64,000 nt of DNA, taken from NCBI RefSeq assembly GCF_001428685.1, contig NZ_LMIK01000006.1, positions 186,130 through 250,129 of the forward strand. Direction: 5' to 3'. The stretch is from Lysobacter sp. Root76. GTDB lineage: Bacteria > Pseudomonadota > Gammaproteobacteria > Xanthomonadales > Xanthomonadaceae. A model generated the notes under the pieces. That model was not told the origin of the DNA, did no database searches, and worked only from the letters and a program-made list of their open reading frames with translations. The position numbers and the translations under genes were made by a program. The stretch's first letter is position 1. The number at the start of each line of letters is the position of its first letter. Positions 45,404-58,943 of this stretch are shown here, in pieces.

Positions 45404-45433
45404 TTGTTATCGATGTCAAGTTATCGATAACAA
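45404..45433. promoter_or_regulatory. Operator upstream of GH65-mutase gene
   Basis: TTGTTATCGAT (45404-45414) is exactly complementary to ATCGATAACAA (45423-45433), an 11-base inverted repeat with 8-base spacer. The right part also contains the perfect palindrome TTATCGATAA. It is A+T-rich and lies between the lacI end (45688) and the GH65 start (45342). CG-centred palindromes of this kind are typical LacI-family sites, so the neighbouring repressor is the natural candidate. The rest of this 345-base gap holds nothing assignable. Confidence 0.7.
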
Positions 45434-45687
45434 ATTGCAGGAAGGGATCGGCGAGCGACAGCGGAAGGCCGCGGGTTCAGTTATGCGATTCGCGCGGCGA
45501 CGCCGGCCAAGCGCTTGATTTCAAGCGGATTGGGGATTGCCGCGCAGCCGACTCGCGAGACTAGGCCGATGCCGTGCGCGGCGACCGCGGCCGCTTCATT
45601 CGCGCTGCGCCGCAGCACGCCGCTGCGCCGCTGTTCACTGCGCAACTTTTCATAGCGCCGCTCCTAGTAGCGCCGTACCCGAGCGGC

Positions 45688-46701
45688 TCAAGTCACCCGC
45701 ACCACCAGGTTGGTGGCGAGGATTTCCGATTCCGCCGGCTGGCCCTCGATCAGGGCCAGGATCTTGCGCGCCAGCAGCACCCCGGCGTCGGTGAAGTTCT
45801 GGTGCACCGAGGTCAGCGGCGGCAGGTAGGTCGCGCCCAGCGGGGTGTCGTCGTAGCCGATCACCGACACGTCCTCGGGCACGCGCCGGCCGCGCTCGAT
45901 CAGGGCCCGGATCGCGCCGATCGCGAGCAGGTCGCTGGCCGCGAACAGGGCGTCGAACTGCGGATGCTCGTCGAGCAGGCCGTGCACCGCGGCCGCGCCG
46001 GCGCTGACGGTCAGGGCCGGCACCGGCGGCGTGAGCGGGGTCAGGCCGTGGCGGGCGAGGGCGCGGCTGTAGCCGTCCAGGCGCTCGGCGAACTCGCCGT
46101 GGGCCGGATCGCCGAGGAACACCGGCCGGCGCCGGCCCAAGGCCAGGAAACGTTCCGCGGCGAGGGCGCCGCCGCGCTGGTTGTCGCTGCCGACCACCAC
46201 CTGCGATTCGTGCCGGCTGACCGCGCCCCAGACCACCATCGGCCGGCCCCAGCGCTCGACCTGGTGCATCGCATCCTCGTGCGCGCCCTGGCCGAGCAGG
46301 ATCACCCCGTCGGCGGCCTGCACGCTGGGCAGGCCGCCGCCCTGCAGCGAGGTCAGCAGCACGGCGTAGCCGGACGAGGTCAGCTCCTGGCTGATGCCGC
46401 CCAGCAGGTCCAGCGGGTAGGGCCCGGACATCTGGCGCTCGATGGTCGGGGTCATCTCGACCACCACCGCCACGGTCATGCTGCGGCGCAGGCGCAGATT
46501 GCGCGCGGAGATGTTGAACATGTAGCCCTGGGTCTCGGCCAGGGCCTTGATCTGGGCGCGAGTCTCGGGATTGACCAGGGGGCTGTCGCGCAGCGCGCGC
46601 GAGACCGTGATCGCCGAGACCCCGGCCAGCTTGGCCAGGTCGGCCATGGTCGGGCTGTCGCCGGGTTCCTTCTTGCGGCGTTGGGCGCGGGGTCGGCTCA
46701 T
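45688..46701 (-). CDS. LacI-family transcriptional regulator
   Basis: 337-residue repressor. After a basic head, the helix-turn-helix is at about residues 19-45 (MADLAKLAGVSAITVSRALRD), followed by a periplasmic-binding-protein-like sugar domain (VAVVVEMTPTIERQ ... VIGYDDTPLGATYLPPLTSV). It precedes the GH65-receptor-MFS genes on the same strand and probably represses them, released by the disaccharide or a sugar phosphate. ATG 46701. Confidence 0.9.
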   Translation of the reverse strand: MSRPRAQRRKKEPGDSPTMADLAKLAGVSAITVSRALRDSPLVNPETRAQIKALAETQGYMFNISARNLRLRRSMTVAVVVEMTPTIERQMSGPYPLDLLGGISQELTSSGYAVLLTSLQGGGLPSVQAADGVILLGQGAHEDAMHQVERWGRPMVVWGAVSRHESQVVVGSDNQRGGALAAERFLALGRRRPVFLGDPAHGEFAERLDGYSRALARHGLTPLTPPVPALTVSAGAAAVHGLLDEHPQFDALFAASDLLAIGAIRALIERGRRVPEDVSVIGYDDTPLGATYLPPLTSVHQNFTDAGVLLARKILALIEGQPAESEILATNLVVRVT

Positions 46702-46999
46702 CGGCCTGGCTACCTTGCGTTGCGGACGGTCGCGGACCGCGTCCGGGTCCGCGGCGTCATCAATAGCATGACCGCCGTTGCGGATCGCAGCAGCGGGAGT
46801 GCTGGATGGCTTTGCCGATCCGGGGCCTTGCCGGCCCGGCGATGGCTCGGCGAGGCCGCCGCAGGCCCGTTATACTCACGAGGCTGTGCGGCGTTTTCGC
46901 CGTATATCGTCTAGAATAATCAGTAATTTAGACGAACTACTTCATCTTCCTTGGTATCTACGGCGGCGCCTGCGGGCGCGCCAGAGGCAACCCCGCCGC

Positions 47000-49900
47000 A
47001 TGCGTCTGTCCACGATCAAGCTCTCCGGTTTCAAGTCCTTCGTCGATCCGACCACGTTGCACCTGCCCACCAACATGACCGGCGTGGTCGGTCCCAACGG
47101 CTGCGGCAAGTCCAACATCATCGACGCGGTGCGCTGGGTGATGGGCGAGAGCTCGGCCAGCCGCCTGCGCGGCGACTCGCTGACCGACGTGATCTTCGCC
47201 GGCTCCTCGGCGCGCAAGCCGGTGTCGCAGGCGATGGTCGAGCTGATCTTCGACAACTCCGACCACACCATCACCGGCGAATTCGCCGCGTTCAACGAGA
47301 TCTCGGTCAAGCGCACCGTCAGCCGCGACGGCACCAGCCAGTACTACCTCAACGGCGGCAAGTGCCGGCGCCGCGACATCACCGATCTGTTCCTCGGCAC
47401 CGGCCTGGGCCCGCGCAGCTACTCGATCATCGAACAGGGCATGATCAGCCAGATCATCGAGGCCAAGCCCGAGGAACTGCGCGTCTACCTCGAAGAAGCC
47501 GCCGGCATCTCCAAGTACAAGGAGCGCCGCCGCGAGACCGAGACCCGCATCCGCCACACCCGCGAAAACCTCGACCGCCTCAACGACCTGCGCGAGGAAG
47601 TCGGCAAGCAGCTCGAACACCTGCGCCGTCAGGCCCGCCAGGCCGAGCAGTACCAGGCGATCCAGGCCGAGCGCCGGGTCAAGGACGCCGAGTGGAAGGC
47701 GCTGGAGCACCGCGCCCTCGACCAGAAGCTGCAATCGCAGCGCGAGAAGCTGTCGCAGCAGGAAACCCGCCTGCAGCAGCTGATCGCCGAACAGCGCGAG
47801 GCCGAGCGCGAGCTCGAGACCGGCCGCGTCCGCCGCGAGGAAGCCGCCGAGGCCTTGAACAAGGCCCAGGCCGCCAGCTACGAAGTCGGCGGCGCGCTGG
47901 CGCGGATCGAACAGCAGATCCAGCACCAGCGCGAAATGACCACCCGCCTGCAGCGCGCCCGCGACGAAGCCGCCGCGCAGCTGGCCGAACTGGGCAGCCA
48001 CATCGGCAGCGACCAGGATCGTCTGGACGCCCTGCGCGCCGCGGTCGAGGACGCCGAGCCGCGCCTGGAAGCCCTGCGCGACAGCGACGAAGCGCGCCAG
48101 GAGGCGCTGCGCGACACCGAGACCAAGCTCAACGAGTGGCAGCAACGCTGGGACGCGCACAGCCGCGAGCAAGCCGAAGCCGCGCGCGCCGCCGATGTCG
48201 AGCGCACCCGCATCGAAGGCCTGGACCGTCAAAGCCTGGATGCCGACCGCCGCCGCGAGCTGCTGTCGAACGAACGCACCGGCCTGGACCTGGCCGCGCT
48301 GGCCGCCGCCTTCGAGCAGATCCAGGCCCAGCACGACGTCCAGAAGGAATCGCTGGAAGGCCTGACCCACGAACTGGAAACCCGCAAGGGCAGCGTCACC
48401 GAACTGCAGGAGCAGCAACGCGGCACCCAGTCCGAACTGGCCGAGGTACGCAAGCAGGCCCAGGCCGCGCGCGGCCGCCTGTCGTCGCTGGAGACCCTGC
48501 AGCACGCCGCGCTGGGCCAGGAGCAGGGCGCGGCCGTGAACTGGCTGCGCGCGCGCGGACTGGACAGCGCCGCCCGCGTCGGCGAACGCCTGGACGTGGA
48601 CGCCGGCTGGGAGAACGCGGTCGAAAGCGCGCTCGGCCAGCTCATCGAAGGCGTGCTGGTCGATGCTCCGGAAACCCTGGTCGACGCGATCGGCGAACTC
48701 GGCGACGGCCGCCTCAGCCTGGTCTCGCCCGAGGCCGACGACAGCGTCTACCCGGCGACCTCGCTGGCCGCCAAGGTGCGTGGCCCGCGCGCGATCCGGC
48801 GCCTGCTCGCGCGCCTGCACACCGCCGAGGACCTGGCCGCGGCGCGCGCGCTGCTGCCTTCGCTGGGCGAAGGCGACTCGGTCATCACCCGCAGCGGCGA
48901 GCGCTACGGCGAAGGCTGGGTGCGGGTGCTGCGTTCCGGCGACGCCCAGCAGGGCGCGCTGCTGCGCGAACGCGAAATCCAGAGCCTGCGCGGCGACATC
49001 GACAGCTTGTTGAACCGCGAGCGCGAACTCGAATCGCTGCTGGTGCAGCTGCGCGACCGCACCCTGGCCGCCGAACAGCAGCGCGAAGACGCCCAGCGCG
49101 GCCTGTACATGGCCCACCGCAGCGTGTCTGAACTCGCCGGCCAGCTGCAGAGCCAGCAGGGCCGCCTGGATTCGGCGCGCGGCCGGATCGAGAAGATCGA
49201 AGCTGAGCTCGAACAACTGATCATCACCCTCGACAGCAGCCGCGAGCAGGCCCGCGATGCGCGCGCCCGCCAGGAAGCCGCGGTCGAGCGCATGGGCGAA
49301 CTCGAAGACTCGCGCCTGGCGCTGGAGTCCGAGCGCCGCAGCCTCAGCGACGCGCGCGATGCCGCCCGCAACGCCGCGCGCGAATCCCGCGACACCGCGC
49401 ACGCCCTGGCCCTGACCCTGGAAGCGCAGCGCACCCAGATCGTCGGCCTGTCGCAGGCCCTGGACCGCATGGGCGGCCAGCGCGGCCAGCTCGACAGCCG
49501 CCTGGGCGAACTCGCCGCGCAGCTGGCCGAAGGCGACCAGCCGGTGCAATCGCTGGAAACCCAGCGCCAGGTCGCGCTGGAGCAGCGCGTGCTCGCCGAG
49601 CAGACCCTGGCCAGCGCGCGCAGCCAGCTCGACGGCATCGACAACGATCTGCGCCGCTTCGAGCAGACCCGCCACCAGCGCGACGAGCAGGCCCTGCAGC
49701 AGCGCGAGGCCATCGGCCAGCGCCGCCTGGAACAGCAGGCGCTGGTGCTCAAGGCCGAAACCCTGTCGGCGGCCATCGCTGAAGCCGGCTTCGTGCTCGA
49801 AGACGTGGTCAACACCTTGACCGACGACATGCAGCCGCAGGTCTGGGAGCGCACCGTCTCCGAACTGGACGGCAAGCTGCGCCGGCTCGAACCGGTCAAC

Positions 49901-50503
49901 CTGGCCGCCATCGCCGAGCACGCCGAGGCCGCGACCCGCAAGGATTACCTGGACGCGCAGTACACCGACCTCACCACCGCCCTGGAAACCCTCGAAGACG
50001 CGATCCGCAAGATCGACCGCGAGACCCGCGGCCGCTTCAAGGACACCTTCGACCGGGTCAACTCCGGCGTGCAGGAGCTGTACCCGCGCCTGTTCGGCGG
50101 CGGTCACGCCTATCTCGAACTCACCGGCGAAGACCTGCTCGACACCGGCGTGGCGATCATGGCGCGTCCGCCCGGCAAGCGCGTGTCGAACATCTCGCTG
50201 CTGTCCGGCGGCGAGAAGGCGATGACCGCGGTGGCGCTGGTGTTCGCGATCTTCCGCCTCAATCCGGCGCCGTTCTGTCTGCTCGACGAGGTCGACGCGC
50301 CGCTGGACGAAGCCAACGTCGGCCGCTTCACGGCGATGGTCAGCGAGATGAGCGAACAGGTACAGTTCCTGTTCGTGAGCCACAACAAGGCGACGATGGA
50401 AGCCGCGCAACAGCTGTCGGGCGTCACCATGCGCGAGCCGGGCGTGAGCCGCCTGGTCTCGGTGGATCTGGCCGAAGCGACGCGTCTTGCGGGCGCGGCC
50501 TAA
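47000..50503 (+). CDS. smc: Chromosome-segregation SMC ATPase
   Basis: 1167-residue condensin subunit. Walker A VGPNGCGKSN near residue 33, long first coiled coil (about 170-500), hinge (about 520-640), second coiled coil (about 660-990), then signature LLSGGEKAMTAVAL and Walker B FCLLDEVDAPLDEANV. I start at ATG 47000, where the conserved MRLSTIKLSGFKSF begins; the frame upstream to 46778 crosses the A+T-rich promoter region (TATACT at 46871). scpAB are not in the window. smc-zipA-ligA order is conserved in xanthomonads. Confidence 0.97.
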   Translation: MRLSTIKLSGFKSFVDPTTLHLPTNMTGVVGPNGCGKSNIIDAVRWVMGESSASRLRGDSLTDVIFAGSSARKPVSQAMVELIFDNSDHTITGEFAAFNEISVKRTVSRDGTSQYYLNGGKCRRRDITDLFLGTGLGPRSYSIIEQGMISQIIEAKPEELRVYLEEAAGISKYKERRRETETRIRHTRENLDRLNDLREEVGKQLEHLRRQARQAEQYQAIQAERRVKDAEWKALEHRALDQKLQSQREKLSQQETRLQQLIAEQREAERELETGRVRREEAAEALNKAQAASYEVGGALARIEQQIQHQREMTTRLQRARDEAAAQLAELGSHIGSDQDRLDALRAAVEDAEPRLEALRDSDEARQEALRDTETKLNEWQQRWDAHSREQAEAARAADVERTRIEGLDRQSLDADRRRELLSNERTGLDLAALAAAFEQIQAQHDVQKESLEGLTHELETRKGSVTELQEQQRGTQSELAEVRKQAQAARGRLSSLETLQHAALGQEQGAAVNWLRARGLDSAARVGERLDVDAGWENAVESALGQLIEGVLVDAPETLVDAIGELGDGRLSLVSPEADDSVYPATSLAAKVRGPRAIRRLLARLHTAEDLAAARALLPSLGEGDSVITRSGERYGEGWVRVLRSGDAQQGALLREREIQSLRGDIDSLLNRERELESLLVQLRDRTLAAEQQREDAQRGLYMAHRSVSELAGQLQSQQGRLDSARGRIEKIEAELEQLIITLDSSREQARDARARQEAAVERMGELEDSRLALESERRSLSDARDAARNAARESRDTAHALALTLEAQRTQIVGLSQALDRMGGQRGQLDSRLGELAAQLAEGDQPVQSLETQRQVALEQRVLAEQTLASARSQLDGIDNDLRRFEQTRHQRDEQALQQREAIGQRRLEQQALVLKAETLSAAIAEAGFVLEDVVNTLTDDMQPQVWERTVSELDGKLRRLEPVNLAAIAEHAEAATRKDYLDAQYTDLTTALETLEDAIRKIDRETRGRFKDTFDRVNSGVQELYPRLFGGGHAYLELTGEDLLDTGVAIMARPPGKRVSNISLLSGGEKAMTAVALVFAIFRLNPAPFCLLDEVDAPLDEANVGRFTAMVSEMSEQVQFLFVSHNKATMEAAQQLSGVTMREPGVSRLVSVDLAEATRLAGAA

Positions 50504-50520
50504 GCGGCCGCGCCGGGATT

Positions 50521-50690
50521 AGTGATTCGAGATTCGGGATTGGCAAGAGCTGCCCGGCTCGTGATGTCGCATCGCAACTGCTTTTTGCAGTTAACTTAGG
50601 AGGCGGGATCGGGTAGGGAATCGAAAGTCGGCGCAGGTGCTTCGACGAATCCCGAATCCCGAATCCCGAATCTCCGCATTCAAAGGAGCA
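50521..50690. repeat. GAATCCC short tandem repeat and inverse copies
   Basis: Between smc and zipA, GAATCCC is repeated three and a half times at 50647-50672. Complementary strings (GATTCGAGATTCGGGATT, 50524-50541) lie at the start of the same gap, so the two ends can pair over about 100 bases. No gene here. A ribosome site AAAGGAG for zipA follows. Confidence 0.7.
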
Positions 50691-50694
50691 ATCG

Positions 50695-51447
50695 ATGTCC
50701 GAAGTGACCCTGCTGCGGATCGGCATCCTGATCGCCGGCTTGATACTGATCGGCGCGATCGTGTTCTTCGGCCGTCCGCGCAAGCCCGGGCAGGGCAAGC
50801 GACTGGCGCGCGAGAACGCCGGCGAGCCGGGCAAGGGCGAGACCGGACGCCGCGAACCGACCCTGGGCGAACTGATCGGGGGCGATGCCGAGGCCGCTAC
50901 CGGCGAGAGCACCCGCCAGGCCGAGCTGGACATGTTCGACCGTACCCTCGAAGGCGGCGGCGCCGGCAGCGAACTCGGCCGCCGCGCCACCGAGGAATTC
51001 GACAAGATCGTGACCCTGTACCTGGCCGCGCGCGCCGGCGCCAAGCTGCACGGCCCGGACATCGTGGTCGCGGCCGAGAAGGCCGGCCTGGTCTACGGCC
51101 ACATGGGCGTGTTCCACCGCCTGGTCGAAAACCACCCCGAGCGCGGCCCAGTGTTCAGCGTCGCCAACATCATGAAACCCGGCAGTTTCGACATGGCCCA
51201 GATCCAGGCCCTGGAAACCCCGGCGATCGCGTTCTTCCTGACTCTGCCGGCGCCGGTGCCCGCGCTCGACGCCTGGGAAACCATGCTGCCGACCGCGCAG
51301 CGCATGGCCGAACTGCTAGACGGCGTGGTCCTGGACGAGCAGCGCAACGCGCTAGGCCGCCAGCGCATCGCCCACCTGCGCGACGAACTGCGCGCCTACG
51401 ACCGCCAACGCGAAGCGCCGCCGCTGACGCGGCCTACGCGCTGGTAA
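50695..51447 (+). CDS. zipA: Cell-division protein ZipA
   Basis: 250-residue bitopic inner-membrane protein tethering FtsZ. N-terminal membrane helix at about 6-25 (LLRIGILIAGLILIGAIVFF), basic linker (28-100), and a C-terminal ZipA domain (about 105-240, with KLHGPDIVVAAEKAGLVYGHMGVFHR and NIMKPGSFD). The linker is shorter than in E. coli. Position between smc and ligA supports the call. AAAGGAG precedes ATG 50695. Confidence 0.93.
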   Translation: MSEVTLLRIGILIAGLILIGAIVFFGRPRKPGQGKRLARENAGEPGKGETGRREPTLGELIGGDAEAATGESTRQAELDMFDRTLEGGGAGSELGRRATEEFDKIVTLYLAARAGAKLHGPDIVVAAEKAGLVYGHMGVFHRLVENHPERGPVFSVANIMKPGSFDMAQIQALETPAIAFFLTLPAPVPALDAWETMLPTAQRMAELLDGVVLDEQRNALGRQRIAHLRDELRAYDRQREAPPLTRPTRW

Positions 51448-51538
51448 GGCATACGCGCCGATAAGGCGCAGGCGCTGGTAAGGGCATAGGCCGCCGGTTC
51501 GCTACGCAATCGCGACCCACACCGTTGCCTGCTTTCGG

Positions 51539-55713
<4,175 letters not shown>

Positions 55714-55817
55714 CAAGCCTGAACGCAGAGCGCGCGGCGCGACAGTCGCAGGATCTTTTGATTGACCATTCAGGTGCGCGGGGTAGAGTGATCGCGTATC
55801 GCTCGGGGGAGATCGCA

Positions 55818-56555
55818 ATGCGCACACGTTCAGCCGCGGCACTGTCGTTGGCGTTGGCCCTTGCGGCCAGCGCGGGCGCGGCCATGGCTCAGGCCGGCGG
55901 CGAACGGCTGTACGGCGACCGCGTGCTGCGTTGCGAATCCGACAGCGAATCGCCGCGCCAATGCCCGGCCGACACCAGCGGCGGCGTGCGCCTGGTGCGG
56001 CGCCTGTCCGGCAGCGAATGCGCCGAAGGCAAGAGCTGGGGCGTCACCCGCAGCGGTGTCTGGGTCGCGCGCGGCTGCAGCGCCGACTTCTTGCTCGGCC
56101 AGGGCGGCAGCAGCCCCGACAGCCGCTCCGGCGATCGCGTGCTGCGTTGCGAATCCAAGGGCGGGCGCTGGAACCACTGCCGCGCCGAGAGCGCAAACGG
56201 CCTGCAATTGGTGCGCCAATTGTCCAAGCGTCCGTGCATCCGCGATCAGAACTGGGGCGTCGACGGCCAGGGCCTTTGGGTGTCCGGCGGCTGCCGCGGC
56301 GAATTCCAGGAGCTGTCCGGCGCCGCGGCCGAACCCGTCGTCGCCGCACCGCGCGGCAAACTGGTGTTGTGCGAATCGATCAAGAGCCTGGCCCAGCGCT
56401 GCGCGGTCGAGACCGGTGCCGGCGTGCGCATGCACAAGCAACTCTCGCGCTCGCAATGCGTGGAAGGCCGCACCTGGGGTTTCGACGGCAACGGCATCTG
56501 GGTCGAGGACGGCTGCCGCGCCGAGTTCGAAGTCGACGTGCCGCGCGGCGGTTGA
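55818..56555 (+). CDS. Secreted protein with three DUF3011 repeats
   Basis: 245-residue exported protein. Signal peptide to about residue 25 (AAMAQA). Three repeats at about 36-92, 108-164 and 182-238, each following the pattern CES...C...G.(R/Q)(L/M)(V/H)(R/K)(Q/R)LS...C..G..WG....G(I/V/L)WV..GC.(A/G)(E/D)F, with four Cys (two likely disulfides) and conserved Trp residues. This is the DUF3011 module, common in xanthomonads and of unknown function. ATG 55818 follows GGGGGAGAT. A second protein of the same kind follows 215 bases later. Confidence 0.88.
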   Translation: MRTRSAAALSLALALAASAGAAMAQAGGERLYGDRVLRCESDSESPRQCPADTSGGVRLVRRLSGSECAEGKSWGVTRSGVWVARGCSADFLLGQGGSSPDSRSGDRVLRCESKGGRWNHCRAESANGLQLVRQLSKRPCIRDQNWGVDGQGLWVSGGCRGEFQELSGAAAEPVVAAPRGKLVLCESIKSLAQRCAVETGAGVRMHKQLSRSQCVEGRTWGFDGNGIWVEDGCRAEFEVDVPRGG

Positions 56556-56770
56556 TCCCCGCGGCCGGCCGTCTCATGCTTTGCGTGCCTGTCACCGGTC
56601 GATGACGCACGCTCAAGGCATACTTTGCGTGTCCGTCCGGCCTGGCCCGCCGGATCACGTTAAGCCGCAGCTAAACGCAGCCGGTTCGATGCGGTGCAGC
56701 ATCGAAAATCTTGAGCTTGCGTTAAGCGGACGTGGATAGAGTTGCAGTCAACTGACAAGGAGTGACGGAC

Positions 56771-57538
56771 ATGTTCGTACGCATCGTTTCCAGTTTCGCC
56801 CTGGTGCTGGGCGTCAGCGCGGTCGCGCAAGCCGCGCCGCAGTACGATTCCGATTACTACGGCGGCCAGCAGACCATCCGCTGCGAATCCGACGACGGCC
56901 GCAACCGTCATTGCGATGCCGACACCCGCGGCGGCGTGCGTCTGGTGCGCCAGTTCTCCAAGTCGCAATGCATCCAGGGCAATACCTGGGGCTACGACCG
57001 CGACGGCGTCTGGGTCAGCAACGGCTGCCGCGCCGAGTTCGAGCTCGGCCGCGGCGGCGGTGGCGGCAACTGGAACGGCGGTGGCGGCTGGAACGGCGGC
57101 GGCAACAGCGACAGTGTGGTCTGCGAGTCCGACGACGGCCGTACCCGCACCTGCGCCATCGGCGGCAACCGCGCGCGCCTGGTGCGGCAGATGTCGAAGT
57201 CGCCCTGCATCGAAGGCCAGAGCTGGGGTTCGCAGCGCGGTAGCGTGTGGGTCAGCAACGGCTGCCGCGGCGAGTTCTCCAGCGGCCGCGGCGGCGGTAA
57301 CTGGAACGGCGGTGGCGGCTGGAACGGCGGCGGCTACAACCAGTGGCGCAGCCTGGTCTGCGAATCCAACGACGGCCGCAAGGGCCGCATCCGCCGCTGC
57401 AACACCAGCATCCGCGACGGTGCGCGCCTGATCCGCCAGATGTCCAAGGGCGCCTGCATCGAAGGCCAGACCTGGGGCTGGGATCCGAACGGGATCTGGG
57501 TCCAGGCAGGCTGCCGCGGCGAGTTCAGCGTACGCTGA
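56771..57538 (+). CDS. Secreted DUF3011 protein with Gly/Asn/Trp linkers
   Basis: 255-residue exported protein. Signal peptide to about residue 22, a Tyr/Asp-rich start (YDSDYYGG), then three DUF3011 modules at about 36-91, 115-169 and 194-254. They are joined by two nearly identical glycine-rich linkers (95-112, 173-189) built of GGGNWNGGGGWNGGG. The linkers, absent from the neighbour at 55818, suggest flexible spacing or surface and glycan contact; this is inference. AAGGAG lies 8 bases before ATG 56771, and a strong terminator follows. Confidence 0.88.
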   Translation: MFVRIVSSFALVLGVSAVAQAAPQYDSDYYGGQQTIRCESDDGRNRHCDADTRGGVRLVRQFSKSQCIQGNTWGYDRDGVWVSNGCRAEFELGRGGGGGNWNGGGGWNGGGNSDSVVCESDDGRTRTCAIGGNRARLVRQMSKSPCIEGQSWGSQRGSVWVSNGCRGEFSSGRGGGNWNGGGGWNGGGYNQWRSLVCESNDGRKGRIRRCNTSIRDGARLIRQMSKGACIEGQTWGWDPNGIWVQAGCRGEFSVR

Positions 57539-57565
57539 TCGCGTCGGCCAGGAACGAACCGGCAT

Positions 57566-57599
57566 CGGGCCCCGCGGCGACGCGGGGCCCGTTTTCTTT
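57566..57599 (+). terminator. Rho-independent terminator after DUF3011 gene
   Basis: CGGGCCCCGCG (57566-57576) pairs exactly with CGCGGGGCCCG (57581-57591) across GCGA, followed by TTTTCTTT. It closes the DUF3011 transcript 28 bases after the stop codon. Confidence 0.93.
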
Positions 57600-57672
57600 G
57601 CGGCGCATCCGCAGCTAGCGCCCGCGTCCACGGCGCGGCCAGGGCAGGGGCCCGCTGCGATAAACTGTGCGC

Positions 57673-58728
57673 ATGAACGATATCGATTTCGACCGCTACG
57701 ACCGCATCCGCCCGATCCGCTGGACCGGCGACGCCCTGGAACTGTTGGACCAGCGCCGGCTGCCGTTCCATGTCGAATACGTGCGTTGCGAGGACAGCGA
57801 CGCGGTCGCGGCCGCGATCCATGCCCTGACCGTGCGCGGCGCGCCGGCGATCGGCATCGCCGCGGCCTGGGGCGCGGTCCTGGCGGCGCGCGACATCCAG
57901 GCCGACGACGGCGCGGCTGCGCTGGCCTTGCTGGAACCGGCGCTGCAGCGCCTCAACGCCGCGCGCCCGACCGCGGTCAACCTGGCCTGGGCGCTGGCGC
58001 GCATGCGCCGCACGCTCGCCGCCGCGGGCGCCGACTGGCGCGCCGTGATCGCGGCCGAAGCCCAGGCCATCGCCGACGAGGACCTGGCCGCGAACCGCCG
58101 CATGGGCGCGCTGGGCGCGGCCCTGATCGTCCCCGGCAGCGGCGTGCTGACCCACTGCAACACCGGCTCGCTGGCCACCGCCGGCTTCGGCACCGCGCTG
58201 GGCGTGATCCGCGCCGGCGTCGCCCAGGGCCGCATCGACCAGGTCTACGCCGGCGAGACCCGGCCCTGGCTGCAGGGCGCGCGCCTGACCGTGTGGGAGC
58301 TGCAGCAGGACGGCATCGCCCCGACCCTGATCGCCGACGCCGCCGCCTCGCACCTGATGAAGAGCGGACGCGTGCAGTGGGTGATCGTCGGCGCCGATCG
58401 CATCTGCGCCAACGGCGACACCGCCAACAAGATCGGCACCTACCAGCTGGCCATCGCCGCGCGCCACCACGGCGTCAGGTTCATGGTCGCCGCGCCTTCG
58501 TCCACGGTCGACATGGCCACGCCCTCGGGCGATTCGATCGAGATCGAGGAACGCGATCCGGGCGAGCTGTTCGGCGTCGGCGGAGTGCGTACCGCGGCCG
58601 AGCAGGTCGGCGCCTGGAACCCGGTATTCGACGTCACCCCGCACGATCTGATCGACGCCATCGTCACCGAGCGCGGGGTAATCGAGCGCCCGGATCCGCA
58701 GGCCATGCGCGCCGCCTTCCCGGGTTGA
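57673..58728 (+). CDS. mtnA: Methylthioribose-1-phosphate isomerase
   Basis: 351-residue enzyme of the methionine salvage pathway, converting methylthioribose 1-phosphate to the ribulose form. Conserved: [15 protein letters not shown] near the N terminus, the catalytic Cys in [24 protein letters not shown], and the catalytic Asp in [22 protein letters not shown] 57673; the upstream GTG at 57667 adds two residues. mtnBCD are not adjacent. gyrA follows after 215 bases. Confidence 0.95.
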   Translation: MNDIDFDRYDRIRPIRWTGDALELLDQRRLPFHVEYVRCEDSDAVAAAIHALTVRGAPAIGIAAAWGAVLAARDIQADDGAAALALLEPALQRLNAARPTAVNLAWALARMRRTLAAAGADWRAVIAAEAQAIADEDLAANRRMGALGAALIVPGSGVLTHCNTGSLATAGFGTALGVIRAGVAQGRIDQVYAGETRPWLQGARLTVWELQQDGIAPTLIADAAASHLMKSGRVQWVIVGADRICANGDTANKIGTYQLAIAARHHGVRFMVAAPSSTVDMATPSGDSIEIEERDPGELFGVGGVRTAAEQVGAWNPVFDVTPHDLIDAIVTERGVIERPDPQAMRAAFPG

Positions 58729-58805
58729 TCCGGCGGGCCGCCGGCGCGGCCCGCTCGCAAGCCTGAAAATAGCCCGCAAGTGCTTGTTTCTGCGTGGGAA
58801 TCGGG

Positions 58806-58835
58806 CTGCCGTGAAACCCGGTTTTGTGATAAGAT
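58806..58835 (+). promoter_or_regulatory. Probable gyrA promoter
   Basis: TAAGAT (58830-58835) preceded directly by TGA gives an extended -10 (TGN), with a weak -35-like CTGCCG at 58806-58811 and 18-base spacing. It lies 108 bases before the gyrA start in an A+T-richer patch. Confidence 0.5.
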
Positions 58836-58943
58836 TTCCTGTCCTTTTGATGCCGCCCAGAGCGAGCTGCAGAACAGGCCCGCACGGGCAGGTTTTTGCG
58901 GCCGTCCGGGGCGCCTAGCACAACCGCTCAGCACGGAACCCTG

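Noticed and set aside
46778-46999. N-terminal extension of SMC
   Set aside because: The extension passes through the A+T-rich promoter-like patch and has no SMC homology; the conserved protein starts at 47000.
46958-50410. 1150-residue frame antisense to smc
   Set aside because: The plus strand encodes SMC with Walker A, signature and Walker B motifs; the opposite frame is a Leu/Gly/Gln-rich mirror of coiled-coil codons.
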